The notes: a model not told the origin generated them from the sequence alone. A stretch of 64,000 nt of DNA from Gammaproteobacteria bacterium (GCA_026708185.1 JAPOVK010000003.1:90929-154928), one strand, 5' to 3'. Shown: positions 8,712 through 17,785, counted from the stretch's first letter. Numbers and translations are program-made.

Positions 8712-10154
8712 ATGGAAACCATCGACGCCCGCCTACTCGATCACGATGAGCCGGTGGGCGCCAAGCCTGGCGGAGTCCGCATCGCTCGCGGACCCAAGGG
8801 CAGCAATGTGCGGCACCAATCGACGCAACGGGTCTCCGTTCCGCGCTACCGAGCGATCACGGAACGCCACTTCGACAGGATTCCGCAGTTGGCGTCGCTG
8901 CCAAGCGACGACCGGTTCGCGATGCGCGTGGTGAGCCGCGTCCTGCCGTTTCGGACCAACAGGTATGTTATTGACGAACTCATCGACTGGTCGCGCGTAC
9001 CCGATGACCCCATTTATCAACTGACGTTCCCGCAATCCGGCATGCTCGGCGAGAACGAGTTTCGCCGAGTCGCCGATCTCGTGTCGCGCAACGCGTTACT
9101 TGACGAGGCGACCCCGGTCATCCAGGCGATTCGGGATGGGCTCAACCCCCACCCCGCCGGGCAACGCGAACTCAATATCCCGCAAGAGGGTGGAGACCCG
9201 CTCGCCGGCATCCAGCACAAGTACAGGGAAACCGTGCTGTTCTTCCCGAGCCGCGGCCAGACCTGCCACGCCTACTGCACGTTCTGTTTCCGCTGGGCCC
9301 AGTTCGTCGGCAACAGCATGAAGATCTACGCCAAGCAAACCGACGGGCTGCACCGGTATCTCGCCGCCCATCCGGAGGTCACGGACCTCCTGATCACCGG
9401 CGGCGATCCGATGATCATGCGAACCAGCGTCCTCTCGCGCTACCTCCTGCCCCTCCTCGACTCACCCGAGACAGCGCACCTCGAGAGTATCCGGATCGGC
9501 ACCAAGGCGCTCACGTTCTGGCCGCACCGGTTCGTCAACGACGACGACGCCGACGACCTGCTCCGCCTGCTCGAGAAGGTCGTCGCCTCGGGCAAGCACC
9601 TGGCGATCATGGCGCACCTGAACCACTGGCGGGAACTCTCCACGCCGGTCGTTCGCACGGCCATCCGACGCTTGCGCGACGCCGGCGCAGTGATTCGGGC
9701 CCAAGCCCCGGTTCTCGCCCACATCAACGACGAAGCCGAAGTGTGGCAACGGTTGTGGCAGGACGAGGTGCATCTCGGCATCGTGCCGTACTACATGTTC
9801 GTCGAGCGCGATACCGGCGCACGTCGCTACTTCGAGGTCCCGTTGGAGCGTACCCGGCAGATCTACTCCGACGCGATCTCCAACGTCTCCGGCCTCGCGC
9901 GGACGGTCCGTGGCCCGAGCATGAGCGCCGGCCCCGGCAAGGTCGAGGTCGTCGGCACCCAGGAGATCGGTGGCGAGAAGGTCTTCGTCCTGCGCTTCCT
10001 GCAAGGCCGCAACCCCGATTGGGTAGGCCGACCGTTCTTCGCCCAATTCGATCCAGAGGCAACCTGGCTCAACCAGTTGAAGCCCGCCCTCGGGGACCGA
10101 AGGTTCTTCTTCGAGGACGAATACGACGCCATGCGCGCTTCCGCGCCTCGCTAA
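8712..10154 (+). CDS. KamA-family radical SAM protein (lysine 2,3-aminomutase-like)
   Basis: 480 residues. The radical SAM cluster motif C-x3-C-x2-C is C185, C189, C192 (CHAYCTFCFRW), followed by the glycine-rich ITGGDPM. K410 in SAGPGKVEV lies where lysine 2,3-aminomutases hold PLP, so both cofactors appear present. The family moves an amino group between carbons, typically lysine to beta-lysine, sometimes for osmolytes such as N-acetyl-beta-lysine; other amino-acid substrates are possible. The ATG at 8712 has GGGAGA 4-9 bases upstream; the upstream in-frame ATG at 8679 lies in the probable promoter. No acetyltransferase partner adjoins, so the pathway is not resolved. A palindromic terminator follows at once. 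Confidence 0.87.
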   Translation: METIDARLLDHDEPVGAKPGGVRIARGPKGSNVRHQSTQRVSVPRYRAITERHFDRIPQLASLPSDDRFAMRVVSRVLPFRTNRYVIDELIDWSRVPDDPIYQLTFPQSGMLGENEFRRVADLVSRNALLDEATPVIQAIRDGLNPHPAGQRELNIPQEGGDPLAGIQHKYRETVLFFPSRGQTCHAYCTFCFRWAQFVGNSMKIYAKQTDGLHRYLAAHPEVTDLLITGGDPMIMRTSVLSRYLLPLLDSPETAHLESIRIGTKALTFWPHRFVNDDDADDLLRLLEKVVASGKHLAIMAHLNHWRELSTPVVRTAIRRLRDAGAVIRAQAPVLAHINDEAEVWQRLWQDEVHLGIVPYYMFVERDTGARRYFEVPLERTRQIYSDAISNVSGLARTVRGPSMSAGPGKVEVVGTQEIGGEKVFVLRFLQGRNPDWVGRPFFAQFDPEATWLNQLKPALGDRRFFFEDEYDAMRASAPR

Positions 10155-10160
10155 GTGCAG

Positions 10161-10186
10161 GGAGGGCGGGGCATGCCCCGCCCTCC
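10161..10186. terminator. Perfect 26-bp GC palindrome between convergent genes
   Basis: The sequence from GGAGGGCGGGGC to its mirror complement is a perfect 26-bp palindrome. It lies 6 bases after the kamA-like stop and 11 bases before the end of the leftward gene at 10198. There is no T-tract, so it is a candidate bidirectional (or Rho-assisted) transcription stop rather than a textbook intrinsic terminator. Confidence 0.6.
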
Positions 10187-10197
10187 GATTCCTGCTT

Positions 10198-11352
10198 TCA
10201 GGCTTCCGCGATCAAGGCACGCCACTCTTCGGAATCAGTGAGGTCGAGTAGGGCGAACCAGCCGAGGTACTCGTCCCACGTCAGCGGCATCCTGTCCGTG
10301 CCAACGAGATTCCAGATGCGCACGCGCTCGATGGCGTAGCGCAATGGCACCGCCATGGCCAAGGCGTCGCGTTCGCTGTCGGACAGCGGCCGGATGCCGC
10401 AATAACCCCGCACGATGCGGCGGACCAGCGTGGGGTCGTAGCGTCGCATCGGTTCGTCGTGAGCGACAACGCCCCACTGCTCGACGATGTGCGCAACATC
10501 GAGTGCCAAGTGGTCCCGATGAGCCGCGTCCAGGTCCAGGAGTGCAGTGATCCGATCACCGTCGACCAGCACGCTCCAAGGCCCGGGGCCGCCATGGACA
10601 ACGCCGGTCGGGAGCCTTTCCCGGTCGCAAAACGCCCTGTATCGCCGGGCAGCGGCCTCGACGGTCGCGACGACGTCTCTGCCCTGATTGCCCGCCTCCG
10701 AGAAGTCGAGATCGCGCGTCCAGGATTCCAAGTTCTCAAGCCAGGTCGTTTCCCGGTAGTCGAGGCCTTCGAGTCCCATCGCACTGACGTGGATCATTGC
10801 CGCGAGACGCGAGATGTCTTCCGCTAGAGCCGCGTACGTGTCCGACGCACGCCTCGGCACGTAGTTCGGTCCCGGGCTGCCCTCGGGGCATTGCACCACC
10901 GCCGCAGGGCGACCAGCGATTTCGAGGCCGACGCCTTGGACGGGCACGATCACGGCTGGCGCCGGAAGGCCGCACGAGTTCAGCCGCCGTTCCAGCGTGA
11001 GCTGCGCTTCGGCCTGTGGCGTCGTGGCCTGCCACCACACGCGCAGCAAGGCAGGCGAACCGTCAAGGTCGATCTCGTAGAGGTAGTTCTGCGATGGCGG
11101 ATCAACGGGCTTGCATGCCGTCACCCTGGCTGTTGAACCGACCTCGTGCAGCGCCGCCATCACGCTCCGTGGCGTGACGTCCAGCGCTGGACTGGGGTGG
11201 TATGTGCCGTTGCCGGAGTCGGGTTGTTTCGTATTGGACACTGTGGATTCCTCCGCGTCACGGCGGAAGGACCGCAGGGCCGTCGTGTAGGACTCGCCGG
11301 TGATATCGGCACGGGCTCGAACGAGCCGCTTGAATCGCTTGCGAACTGTCAT
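10198..11352 (-). CDS. Aminoglycoside-phosphotransferase-fold protein with degenerate catalytic loop
   Basis: 384 residues. Residues 1-40 are a basic helical segment (RKRFKRLVRARADITGESYT). Residues 60-380 follow the APH/RdoA/homoserine-kinase-like fold: a small lobe (LLRVWW, E120), then GVVHGGPGPWSVLVDG and ALLDLDAAHRDHLALDVAHIV. In active members the loop is HGDxxxxN. Here the catalytic Asp is Gly (H253-G254-G255) and the Asn is Ser (S260), while the metal Asp (D273) remains. It may be a pseudokinase or an unusual small-molecule kinase. The ATG has GGAAG 5-6 bases upstream. It lies downstream of the EamA exporter block on the same strand. Confidence 0.7.
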   Translation of the reverse strand: MTVRKRFKRLVRARADITGESYTTALRSFRRDAEESTVSNTKQPDSGNGTYHPSPALDVTPRSVMAALHEVGSTARVTACKPVDPPSQNYLYEIDLDGSPALLRVWWQATTPQAEAQLTLERRLNSCGLPAPAVIVPVQGVGLEIAGRPAAVVQCPEGSPGPNYVPRRASDTYAALAEDISRLAAMIHVSAMGLEGLDYRETTWLENLESWTRDLDFSEAGNQGRDVVATVEAAARRYRAFCDRERLPTGVVHGGPGPWSVLVDGDRITALLDLDAAHRDHLALDVAHIVEQWGVVAHDEPMRRYDPTLVRRIVRGYCGIRPLSDSERDALAMAVPLRYAIERVRIWNLVGTDRMPLTWDEYLGWFALLDLTDSEEWRALIAEA

Positions 11353-11471
11353 AGGTCTTCCGCCGCCCGGATGGCGATCCCCCAGCGATCAGCACCCGGG
11401 GTGGTTGACCGTTGACTGTTCGCTTCGAGGAATCGATCCCCCTTGCCTCGTGATTGCCTTGCTGGGGAAGG

Positions 11472-11630
11472 TCAACCGAGGACGGGCGTGAAGCACGCCT
11501 GCCGATGAGTGTCCACGCGCGAGGGATTCGTGTCAACGTCGCCGAATCCCAACGCCATCCGCATCGCACCGGCACTGGTCCCCTCTGTTGCGTTCGTCCG
11601 GTACGCCGCGACCGTCCCATCTACGGTCAT
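11472..11630 (-). CDS. Possible small protein, 52 residues
   Basis: An ATG at 11630 overlaps the stop of the EamA gene (CCATGACC) and has GGAGG six to seven bases upstream, a better ribosome site than most in this window. The frame (MTVDGTVAAYRTNATEGTSA to FTPVLG) runs 52 codons with high GC at third positions. It is hydrophilic, has no membrane segment and belongs to no family I recognise. The start context makes it credible; the lack of similarity keeps confidence low. The remaining 119 bases up to 11352 hold no further gene I can support. Confidence 0.35.
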   Translation of the reverse strand: MTVDGTVAAYRTNATEGTSAGAMRMALGFGDVDTNPSRVDTHRQACFTPVLG

Positions 11631-12589
11631 GGAAGATCCTCCGGCTTTCGCGTCTTGCCCGCGTTGCGCTCGGCAAGCCAGATACCGCCGAGCACGAGGG
11701 CGAGCGCTACCCCGTGATATACGTGGAACCGCTCGCCGAGGTACACGACCGCGATCGCCGCCGCAAACACCGGCACGAGGTTGAGGAAGATCCCCGCGCG
11801 GCCCGGCCCGATGATCTCGACGCCCCGAATGAACAGTATCTGCGCGAGAAACGACGGAAACAGAGCGACCAGCGCGACCACGACCCATCCGCGCGAGGTC
11901 GGCGCCTGGAACTTGCCGAGCCAGGCTTCCGCCGCCACCATCGGTAGCGACGCCAGAAAGGCCGATGCCGCGAGCACGGTGAACAGCCCAAGCGCGGTCG
12001 ACGCTGGACGTCGCTGCAATCCCACGGTGTAACCGGCGTAGAACAGGGCCGCGAGCAACACCAGCAGGTCCCCGTCATTGAAGCGCAGTCGTAGCAGGCG
12101 CTCCACGTCTCCGGCGGAGGCCACAACGACGACGCCAGCCAACGTTACCGCGGCACCGACCCACTGCAGGGCGCGCGCCGGTGTCCGGAACGCGACCCAC
12201 GCCCCGGCCAGCACCAATACCGGCAGCACGCCCTGGATGATGCCCATGTTGACGGCCGTCGTGTAATGGGCGGCGATGTAGAACAGGCCGTTGAACGCGG
12301 CAAACCCGAGGGCACCCATGGCGAATAGGAATCCCAGGTGGGGCTTCAGGTTCGGCCAGTCCCGGACCAAGGACCTCTTGTTGAAAGCGACCAGCAGCAC
12401 GACGACCAGCAGCCAGCGCAACGCCACCACCATCATGGGCGAAACCTCGCCCACCACCAGCTTGGCGAACGTCGTGTTCGCGCCGAAGCAGACCGATGTG
12501 AAGGCAAGACAGATGTACGCGTGCGCGGCGGCACGCCCGGGAACGTCAGCCTCGCCAGTCCGGCCCGTCATCGGCCGTTGTTCGCCCAT
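11627..12589 (-). CDS. EamA-family (DMT) transporter
   Basis: 320 residues with ten predicted transmembrane helices in two repeats of five, the RhaT/EamA drug-metabolite transporter arrangement. Repeat 1 begins ICLAFTSVCFGANTTFAKLVVGEVSP, and repeat 2 includes GDLLVLLAALFYAGYTVGLQRRP. The helices end with the typical YLGERFHVYHGVALALVLGGIWLAER. Members export or import metabolites across the inner membrane; the substrate cannot be inferred. The start is either ATG 12589 or ATG 12571 (codon 7); neither has a strong ribosome site. It begins 30 bases after the Nramp-related gene, extending the leftward operon. Confidence 0.87.
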   Translation of the reverse strand: MGEQRPMTGRTGEADVPGRAAAHAYICLAFTSVCFGANTTFAKLVVGEVSPMMVVALRWLLVVVLLVAFNKRSLVRDWPNLKPHLGFLFAMGALGFAAFNGLFYIAAHYTTAVNMGIIQGVLPVLVLAGAWVAFRTPARALQWVGAAVTLAGVVVVASAGDVERLLRLRFNDGDLLVLLAALFYAGYTVGLQRRPASTALGLFTVLAASAFLASLPMVAAEAWLGKFQAPTSRGWVVVALVALFPSFLAQILFIRGVEIIGPGRAGIFLNLVPVFAAAIAVVYLGERFHVYHGVALALVLGGIWLAERNAGKTRKPEDLP

Positions 12590-12619
12590 GGACGCGACGT
12601 GGTGAGACTCGGCGGTCCG

Positions 12620-14047
12620 TCAGCCCATGACCTCGATCACCTTCGCCACCACCGTGTAGACAGCGAAGCTGATGTACGTCGCGGCGCCGATGGACACCAT
12701 GAGGATGTTGATCGGCTTCGGGCGCACCGGTTCCGGCAGGTGCTTCAGGTTCATGTAGAGCACGGTCGGGACGTAGGCCGCCATCGCGAACCCGCTCAGC
12801 ATGGCGCTGATGAAGAAGAAATCGAGTGCCGTGACGTCGAAGTACTCGAAGAACCAAGTCGCGAGCACGCCCAAGGCGGACAGACCCACGGCCAGCCAGA
12901 AGTAGATCTTGTTCGCCGCGAAACGATGCGCCGCCTTGAAGTTGGTGTGCAGGAGGTCGACCCAGATTCGCACGCCGCCGTCGAGCCCCGCCAGAACGCT
13001 GCTGAACAGCGCCGCGATGCCGATGATGAGAAACAGGTAGCGCCCCTGGATGCCCATCGTGCCTTCGAGGATCTTGGCAAGGTCCCAGACGAGTTGGCCT
13101 TCCTGCGGGACGATGCCCGCGGGGTACAGGACGACCAGCGCCCCGAACATGAACAGGAACATCGTGAACGTGTTGGCGATCCAGAAGAAGATGGTTGAGT
13201 CCTGCACGACGAAGCGGAACCATGCGCGGAACCGTTGCACGTTCTCGTCCGTCACCGGGAACTTGAAGCCGATCTCACTCGCGCCGGTCTGCGCCTCGCG
13301 CAACGGGTTCAGGAGCACGGGAATGCGCGCGCCCATGCCGATGTTCTTGTCGCGCAGGTAGTAGGCATAGAACAAGTTGCCCAAGCCGCCGGCGCCCGCG
13401 AACACGAAGGCGCCGAAGAAACGGTGGAAGGTGAACTCTTCGTCGAGCGTGATCTGGCCGAAGTTCAGGATGCCGCCCAGCATGTTGGCGACATCGTCTA
13501 GCGTGCCGATGCTGAAGGCGACCACCAGCAGGCCGATCACGATCACCAGCACCATGAAGATGATCGAGCGCTCGATGGACTGGTATATGCGCTTCGGCCC
13601 GAACACGATGGCGAGCGCAATGGCGAACACCACCGCCGTCCAGAACCAGTCCGGCCCCCAGCCGTCCTCGCCGAGGATGAGGATCTTGATCGCGGTCCCG
13701 GTTGCTCGTCCCCAGCCGGGCAGGAACGCGCCGACGAACAGGAGCAGAAGGAAGAAGTACACCCAGAGCTTCGAGAGCCGCGCGAAGCCGGTCAGTGGGC
13801 TCTCGCCCGTGGCGACGGCCCAGCGTCCGATCTCGATGTTGATCCACAACTGCATGAAGACGCCGAGCGCGGCCGCCCACATCATCTCGGTGCCGAACTT
13901 GGCGGTGATCCACGGCCACAGGATCAGCTCGCCCGAGCCGATCGCCATGCCGATCATCACCGCGCCCGGGCCGGTCATTTTCCAGAAGCTCGACGTCCGT
14001 TCCGGCATGTCGGCTTGCTTGAGAGGCGGGATTTTTAACGTTTCCAT
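12620..14047 (-). CDS. Nramp-related (SLC11-like) metal transporter family protein
   Basis: 475 residues with about 11 transmembrane helices. The start ATG at 14047 overlaps the previous stop (TGATG); the longer frame upstream is a shadow. The N-terminal helix TGPGAVMIGMAIGSGELILWPWITAKFG aligns with TM1 of Nramp proteins, and the conserved GESPLTGF and FGPKRIYQSIER segments follow. The canonical Mn/Fe-binding DPGN of TM1 and the A/MPH of TM6 are not evident, as in divergent Nramp-related proteins, so ion specificity is uncertain and could be Mg or none. It is the last gene of a tightly overlapping block of five. Confidence 0.78.
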   Translation of the reverse strand: METLKIPPLKQADMPERTSSFWKMTGPGAVMIGMAIGSGELILWPWITAKFGTEMMWAAALGVFMQLWINIEIGRWAVATGESPLTGFARLSKLWVYFFLLLLFVGAFLPGWGRATGTAIKILILGEDGWGPDWFWTAVVFAIALAIVFGPKRIYQSIERSIIFMVLVIVIGLLVVAFSIGTLDDVANMLGGILNFGQITLDEEFTFHRFFGAFVFAGAGGLGNLFYAYYLRDKNIGMGARIPVLLNPLREAQTGASEIGFKFPVTDENVQRFRAWFRFVVQDSTIFFWIANTFTMFLFMFGALVVLYPAGIVPQEGQLVWDLAKILEGTMGIQGRYLFLIIGIAALFSSVLAGLDGGVRIWVDLLHTNFKAAHRFAANKIYFWLAVGLSALGVLATWFFEYFDVTALDFFFISAMLSGFAMAAYVPTVLYMNLKHLPEPVRPKPINILMVSIGAATYISFAVYTVVAKVIEVMG

Positions 14048-15027
14048 CAGCCGAAGAGCTCCTTGTTGGCGCGCGGCAGGAACAGGACGCCAATGCTGGC
14101 GTTGAAGAGGACGAAGAACGTGTGCATCACGAAGCTGAAGGCGGCGACTTCCGGGTAGTCCGGAAACAGCACGGTCCACAGCAGTAGGGCGCCGGCGTGG
14201 AACGGCAGCGGCAACGCGGCCGCAAGGAAGATCACCGGCAGGAAGGCCAGCATCTGGCCCAGGCTCACGTCGACCTGGAACAGCTCCAAGGCGAAGGTGT
14301 AGACGATGACCGCGCCGATCAGGTTCGGCGCCTTGAAGAGGACCACCAACAAGTAGTGGATCGGCCGCGCCTGTCGGAACGCCGTCAGGATGTTCGTCTC
14401 CCGCAAGCCGCCGCTACCGGTCCGGAAGTACGCGATGTGCACGGGCAGGTACAGCGCAGCGACGATCATGATGGACGGCAGGATGACGTCCAGTGGCAGA
14501 ACGGTCGATGCGTCGCGCACGAGGTCGAAGTTCGCGGCCACGCCGATCGCGGAGAAGAGGAGGAGCTGGTAGATCTCGATCAGGCCCAGGAAGATCATGC
14601 TCGACAGGGCTCGCCAGCCAGGGACTTCGTAGGTCTTGAGCAGATAGAGCGACATCGCGCCCTTGCCGACCTGTTCGTTCACCAAGGACAGGATGTAGGC
14701 GCTCGCCCGGATCGGCAGTACGTTGCCGAGCTTGAGATCCGGCGCGTTGAACCAGCGGATGACACGCCAGGTGGCGTGGCTGTCCACGAGGAAGAAGAAC
14801 ACGGAGTAGGGAATCATGTGGGCGAGCCAGAACGCCCAGTCCGCGCCCGCGAAGAACGCCACGAGGTATTGCCAAACGGTCTGGCTGTCGCGCGCAGCCG
14901 CCACTTCCATGCGCGTGTAGACGAGATAGAAACACCCCGCCGCGAGGATCCATGTGGCGACGCGGAAGGCCAGCGCCCACGGCGACTTGCGCGCCGGCGG
15001 CTCCCGGAGCGTCGCGTTGTCGCTCAT
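14047..15027 (-). CDS. Integral membrane protein resembling lysylphosphatidylglycerol-synthase TM region
   Basis: 326 residues with about eight transmembrane helices (first FRVATWILAAGCFYLVY). The conserved ILSLVNEQVGKGAMSLYLL recalls the N-E-x-x-P/V-G-x-x-G segment of the UPF0104/LPG_synthase_TM (AglD-like) flippase-type family. The catalytic soluble domain of MprF is absent, so it would correspond to the membrane part only. It overlaps the GNAT gene upstream by 4 bases and the Nramp-related gene by 1 base, implying coupled translation. Function not known. Confidence 0.65.
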   Translation of the reverse strand: MSDNATLREPPARKSPWALAFRVATWILAAGCFYLVYTRMEVAAARDSQTVWQYLVAFFAGADWAFWLAHMIPYSVFFFLVDSHATWRVIRWFNAPDLKLGNVLPIRASAYILSLVNEQVGKGAMSLYLLKTYEVPGWRALSSMIFLGLIEIYQLLLFSAIGVAANFDLVRDASTVLPLDVILPSIMIVAALYLPVHIAYFRTGSGGLRETNILTAFRQARPIHYLLVVLFKAPNLIGAVIVYTFALELFQVDVSLGQMLAFLPVIFLAAALPLPFHAGALLLWTVLFPDYPEVAAFSFVMHTFFVLFNASIGVLFLPRANKELFG

Positions 15028-15704
15028 AGGCGCACCAGTATGGACATCCCAACGTCCTTACGGCGGACGAAGCCGACCTTCTCGTAAACGCGGGACGCTT
15101 GCCTCTCCGCCGGGCTGCCGATCCGCACATGCAGGAACGGTACGCAGCCGAGGCGCTGTTGGCGCAAGGCAATCTCGCGGACCAGCACCTGGGCAAAGCC
15201 CCGGCCCGTGAACTCGGGATCGGTGCAAACCGCGCTCACCTCGCGGTACCCCGGCAGGCAAATACGCTCACCCGCCATCGCCACCAAGTTGCCGTCGCGG
15301 ATGACGCCGACATAGTCGCCGAGGAGGTGTGTCCTGCGCTCGAACGGACCCGGGTCTGTTTCCTTGACCAGTCGGTACATCTCAGAGGCTTCCGCGTCGC
15401 CGAGTTCCACCCAATCCAGATCCGTCTCTTGCTCGCGCACGGGATCCGGGCAATACCACTGCGTCAGCGGCACCACGGTGGCGATGCGCCATAGGCCCTC
15501 GGGCGGTTCCCCCGGATCGACGACCGCGACGGCTTGGCCCGGTTCGACGAATCCCGCCAACTCCCGCAAGGCCTCCACGCTCTGGTCGGCAACTGCCGCA
15601 ATCGGCGAGACATCAACCTGATAGCGGGCCGCGCGTTCGCCTACCAAGCCGAAATCGCGCTGCTCGCCGCTCAAGGCGAGCCAGGCGGGGTTGTCGAGCT
15701 GCAC
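15024..15704 (-). CDS. GNAT-family N-acetyltransferase (FR47-like)
   Basis: 226 residues. The acetyl-CoA pyrophosphate loop is in VCTDPEFTGRGFAQVLVREIALRQ (about residues 160-180), and the closing strand and helix are FLHVRIGSPAERQASRVYEKVGFV. The N-terminal 90 residues are a divergent half-domain. GNAT proteins transfer acetyl from acetyl-CoA to an amine; the substrate is unknown. The gene starts immediately after the HpcH/HpaI stop and ends overlapping the next gene, in the same leftward operon. Confidence 0.82.
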   Translation of the reverse strand: MQLDNPAWLALSGEQRDFGLVGERAARYQVDVSPIAAVADQSVEALRELAGFVEPGQAVAVVDPGEPPEGLWRIATVVPLTQWYCPDPVREQETDLDWVELGDAEASEMYRLVKETDPGPFERRTHLLGDYVGVIRDGNLVAMAGERICLPGYREVSAVCTDPEFTGRGFAQVLVREIALRQQRLGCVPFLHVRIGSPAERQASRVYEKVGFVRRKDVGMSILVRL

Positions 15705-16532
15705 CTATCGCGGTCCTTCGAGCGTCTCCGCGAACGCCTTGAGTTCCGGCGTGCCGGGAATGACGCGCACGCCCGCAGCCACCTTCTCCGCGAGGTTCTC
15801 CTCGGTGCAGCCGTCCAGGAACGGAACGCCGGCGGCCTTGCAGGCGTCGAAAACGCGCTGCCTCGCCGCCTGGAGCTCGGGCCTCTCGAAGTCGGCACCC
15901 TCGCCACGGTAGCCGTGCGACATGGACATGTCCGCGGGACCCCATTCGGCGAAAGCGACACCCGGCACCTTCGCGGTGCGCTCGGCGTTGTCCAACGCTC
16001 GGCGATTCTCGATCTTCAAGCCCAAGAGCAACTCGCCATCCGGATTGAGCGGCCACGGATCGGCGCGGTCCAGGTATTCCGCACCGCTGACCCCCCAAAT
16101 CGCCGCCGCTGTACCCTGGCCGCCGGAACCGCGCGTGCCGCCGCGAAACGTGTAGCGCATCGCGTCCACCACCGCCGCCACCGCGTCCGGCGTCTCGGCA
16201 TGACAAAGCAGGAAGCCATGCACGCCGGCGGTGAGCAGTTGGCGGACCTGCCATGCGTTGAACTGGACGATCTCGGGGCTCCGACCTTCGAACGGCAGCT
16301 CCACGAGCACGGGAACCGTTGGCGTGCGCACGGACGCCATGCCTTTCATGAACTGGCTCAAGCCCGCGAGATCCAGGGGCCCGTGCTCCATGCCAACGTT
16401 GATGTAGTCCGCCCAGGTGTCGGCCATCTGCACGCCGGCATCGAAGTCGAGCGGCATGCCTCCGTGCCCACCTGTGTAGAACACGGGTTTGCCCTTCTCG
16501 AGCTTGGCGATCGCGCCATTGATGCGGCCCAT
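15705..16532 (-). CDS. HpcH/HpaI aldolase / citrate lyase family protein
   Basis: 275 residues, the usual class II metal-dependent aldolase length. Family features are VPVLVELPFEGR, the helix before VHGFLLCHAETPDAVAAVVDAMRY, the metal-ligand region LLGLKIENRRALDN and the PG-x-x-FAEWGPADMSMSHG segment, which corresponds to the conserved D-(L/M)-S/A loop. These enzymes cleave 2-keto-3-deoxy or beta-hydroxy acids to pyruvate or an acyl fragment plus an aldehyde. The start overlaps the upstream hydrolase stop by one base (TGATG). Which acid it acts on is not visible. Confidence 0.8.
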   Translation of the reverse strand: MGRINGAIAKLEKGKPVFYTGGHGGMPLDFDAGVQMADTWADYINVGMEHGPLDLAGLSQFMKGMASVRTPTVPVLVELPFEGRSPEIVQFNAWQVRQLLTAGVHGFLLCHAETPDAVAAVVDAMRYTFRGGTRGSGGQGTAAAIWGVSGAEYLDRADPWPLNPDGELLLGLKIENRRALDNAERTAKVPGVAFAEWGPADMSMSHGYRGEGADFERPELQAARQRVFDACKAAGVPFLDGCTEENLAEKVAAGVRVIPGTPELKAFAETLEGPR

Positions 16533-17755
16533 CAGACTAGCGCCTGGTACACCAGCGTCTTCAACTCACGCCGGATGGGATAGGTGGACGATGGCAGCAA
16601 TTGCGTCAGGAACACGACGATGACCTCCTCTTGTGGGTCGACCCAGAAATAGGTGCTCGCGGCCCCGCCCCAGGCGAATTCGCCGGGCGAGTCGAGGACG
16701 TTGGCGGCGGCCGGGTCGACGACAACCGAGAACCCGAGGCCAAAGCCGATGCCTTCGTAGGACGTCTCGGTGAACGTCGCCTGCCCCATGGCGGCGAGAT
16801 CGCAGTTGCCGGGCAGGTGGTTGCTCGCCATGTACTCGACCGTCTTGCGACCCAGGAGCCGCTCGGAATCCAGTTCACCCTTGGCCACCAGCATGCGCGC
16901 AAAGCGGTGGTAGTCGTCGATCGTGCCGACCATGCCGCCACCGCCGGAGAAGAACGCCGGGCGCCGATGGTAGCGCGAGCCCTCCGGGTCGTCCTGCAAG
17001 CGGTAGGTGGACGGCGCGACGTAGTTGTAGCAGGCGGCGAATCGGTCCGCGGCTTCGGCGCGCACGTGGAAGCCCGAGTCCGTCATGTTCAGCGGGCCGG
17101 TGATGCGCTCGGCCACGAACTCATCGAGCGCCTGGCCGGAGAACTGCTCCACCAGGTAGCCGCAGACGTCCGTCGATACACCGTAGTTCCACTTGGTACC
17201 GGGGGAGAACTTGAGCGGAATGCCAGCGAGCTTGTCCACCATGTCGTTGAGTGTTCCGGTCCCGGTCACCTTGGCGTGGGCGTACATGGCCTCGACGGGA
17301 TGGTCGCCCGCAAAGCCGTAGCTCAAGCCCGACGTGTGGGTGAGCAGGTGCTTGATGGTCATGGCCGAGTCGGGCTTGACCGTGACGTAGCGCTCTTCGA
17401 CCCCCGCCGCCGCCGAGACTCCGCGTGCCTCGACGGTGTGGTCGTAGACCTCGAGGTCCGCCCAGCTCTCGATGTACTTGGACACCGGGTCGTCGAGCTG
17501 AAACCGGCCTTCCTCGTAGAGCATCATGAGCGCGACGCTCGCCACGGGCTTGGTCATCGAGTAGAGGCGCACGACCGTGTCCCGCTCGTACGGGCGCTCG
17601 CGTTCCACGTCGCGGAGCCCGCAGACGTGGAAGAACGCTTCCTCGCCGCCCCGGGAAACCAGGCACATCGCGCCGGGGAACTTGCCTTCTTCGACGTAGC
17701 GATCGATGTGGCGTCCGATGCGCGCCAGCCGATCAGCCGAAAACCCGTTACCCAT
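16532..17755 (-). CDS. Serine hydrolase / beta-lactamase-like (class C/EstB) protein
   Basis: 407 residues. The start ATG at 17755 is preferred over a longer frame because GGGAGAG lies 4-10 bases upstream. The catalytic S66-x-x-K69 is in VRLYSMTKPVAS, the second motif tyrosine is Y191 in KWNYGVSTD, and the third motif is WGGAAST near the C-terminus. LLTHTSGLSYG is typical of the family. There is no signal peptide, so it is probably a cytoplasmic esterase or amidase rather than a true beta-lactamase. It opens the five-gene overlapping block that ends at 12620. Confidence 0.88.
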   Translation of the reverse strand: MGNGFSADRLARIGRHIDRYVEEGKFPGAMCLVSRGGEEAFFHVCGLRDVERERPYERDTVVRLYSMTKPVASVALMMLYEEGRFQLDDPVSKYIESWADLEVYDHTVEARGVSAAAGVEERYVTVKPDSAMTIKHLLTHTSGLSYGFAGDHPVEAMYAHAKVTGTGTLNDMVDKLAGIPLKFSPGTKWNYGVSTDVCGYLVEQFSGQALDEFVAERITGPLNMTDSGFHVRAEAADRFAACYNYVAPSTYRLQDDPEGSRYHRRPAFFSGGGGMVGTIDDYHRFARMLVAKGELDSERLLGRKTVEYMASNHLPGNCDLAAMGQATFTETSYEGIGFGLGFSVVVDPAAANVLDSPGEFAWGGAASTYFWVDPQEEVIVVFLTQLLPSSTYPIRRELKTLVYQALV

Positions 17756-17779
17756 CGTCTCTCCCTCTATTGCGTGGTG

Positions 17780-17785
17780 AGCATA
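17780..17785 (-). promoter_or_regulatory. Candidate -10 element for the leftward five-gene block
   Basis: The minus strand reads GGGTATGCTCACC, with TATGCT ending 24 bases before the ATG at 17755. It matches the recurrent TAWGCT motif. The -35 region is not obvious. Confidence 0.3.
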
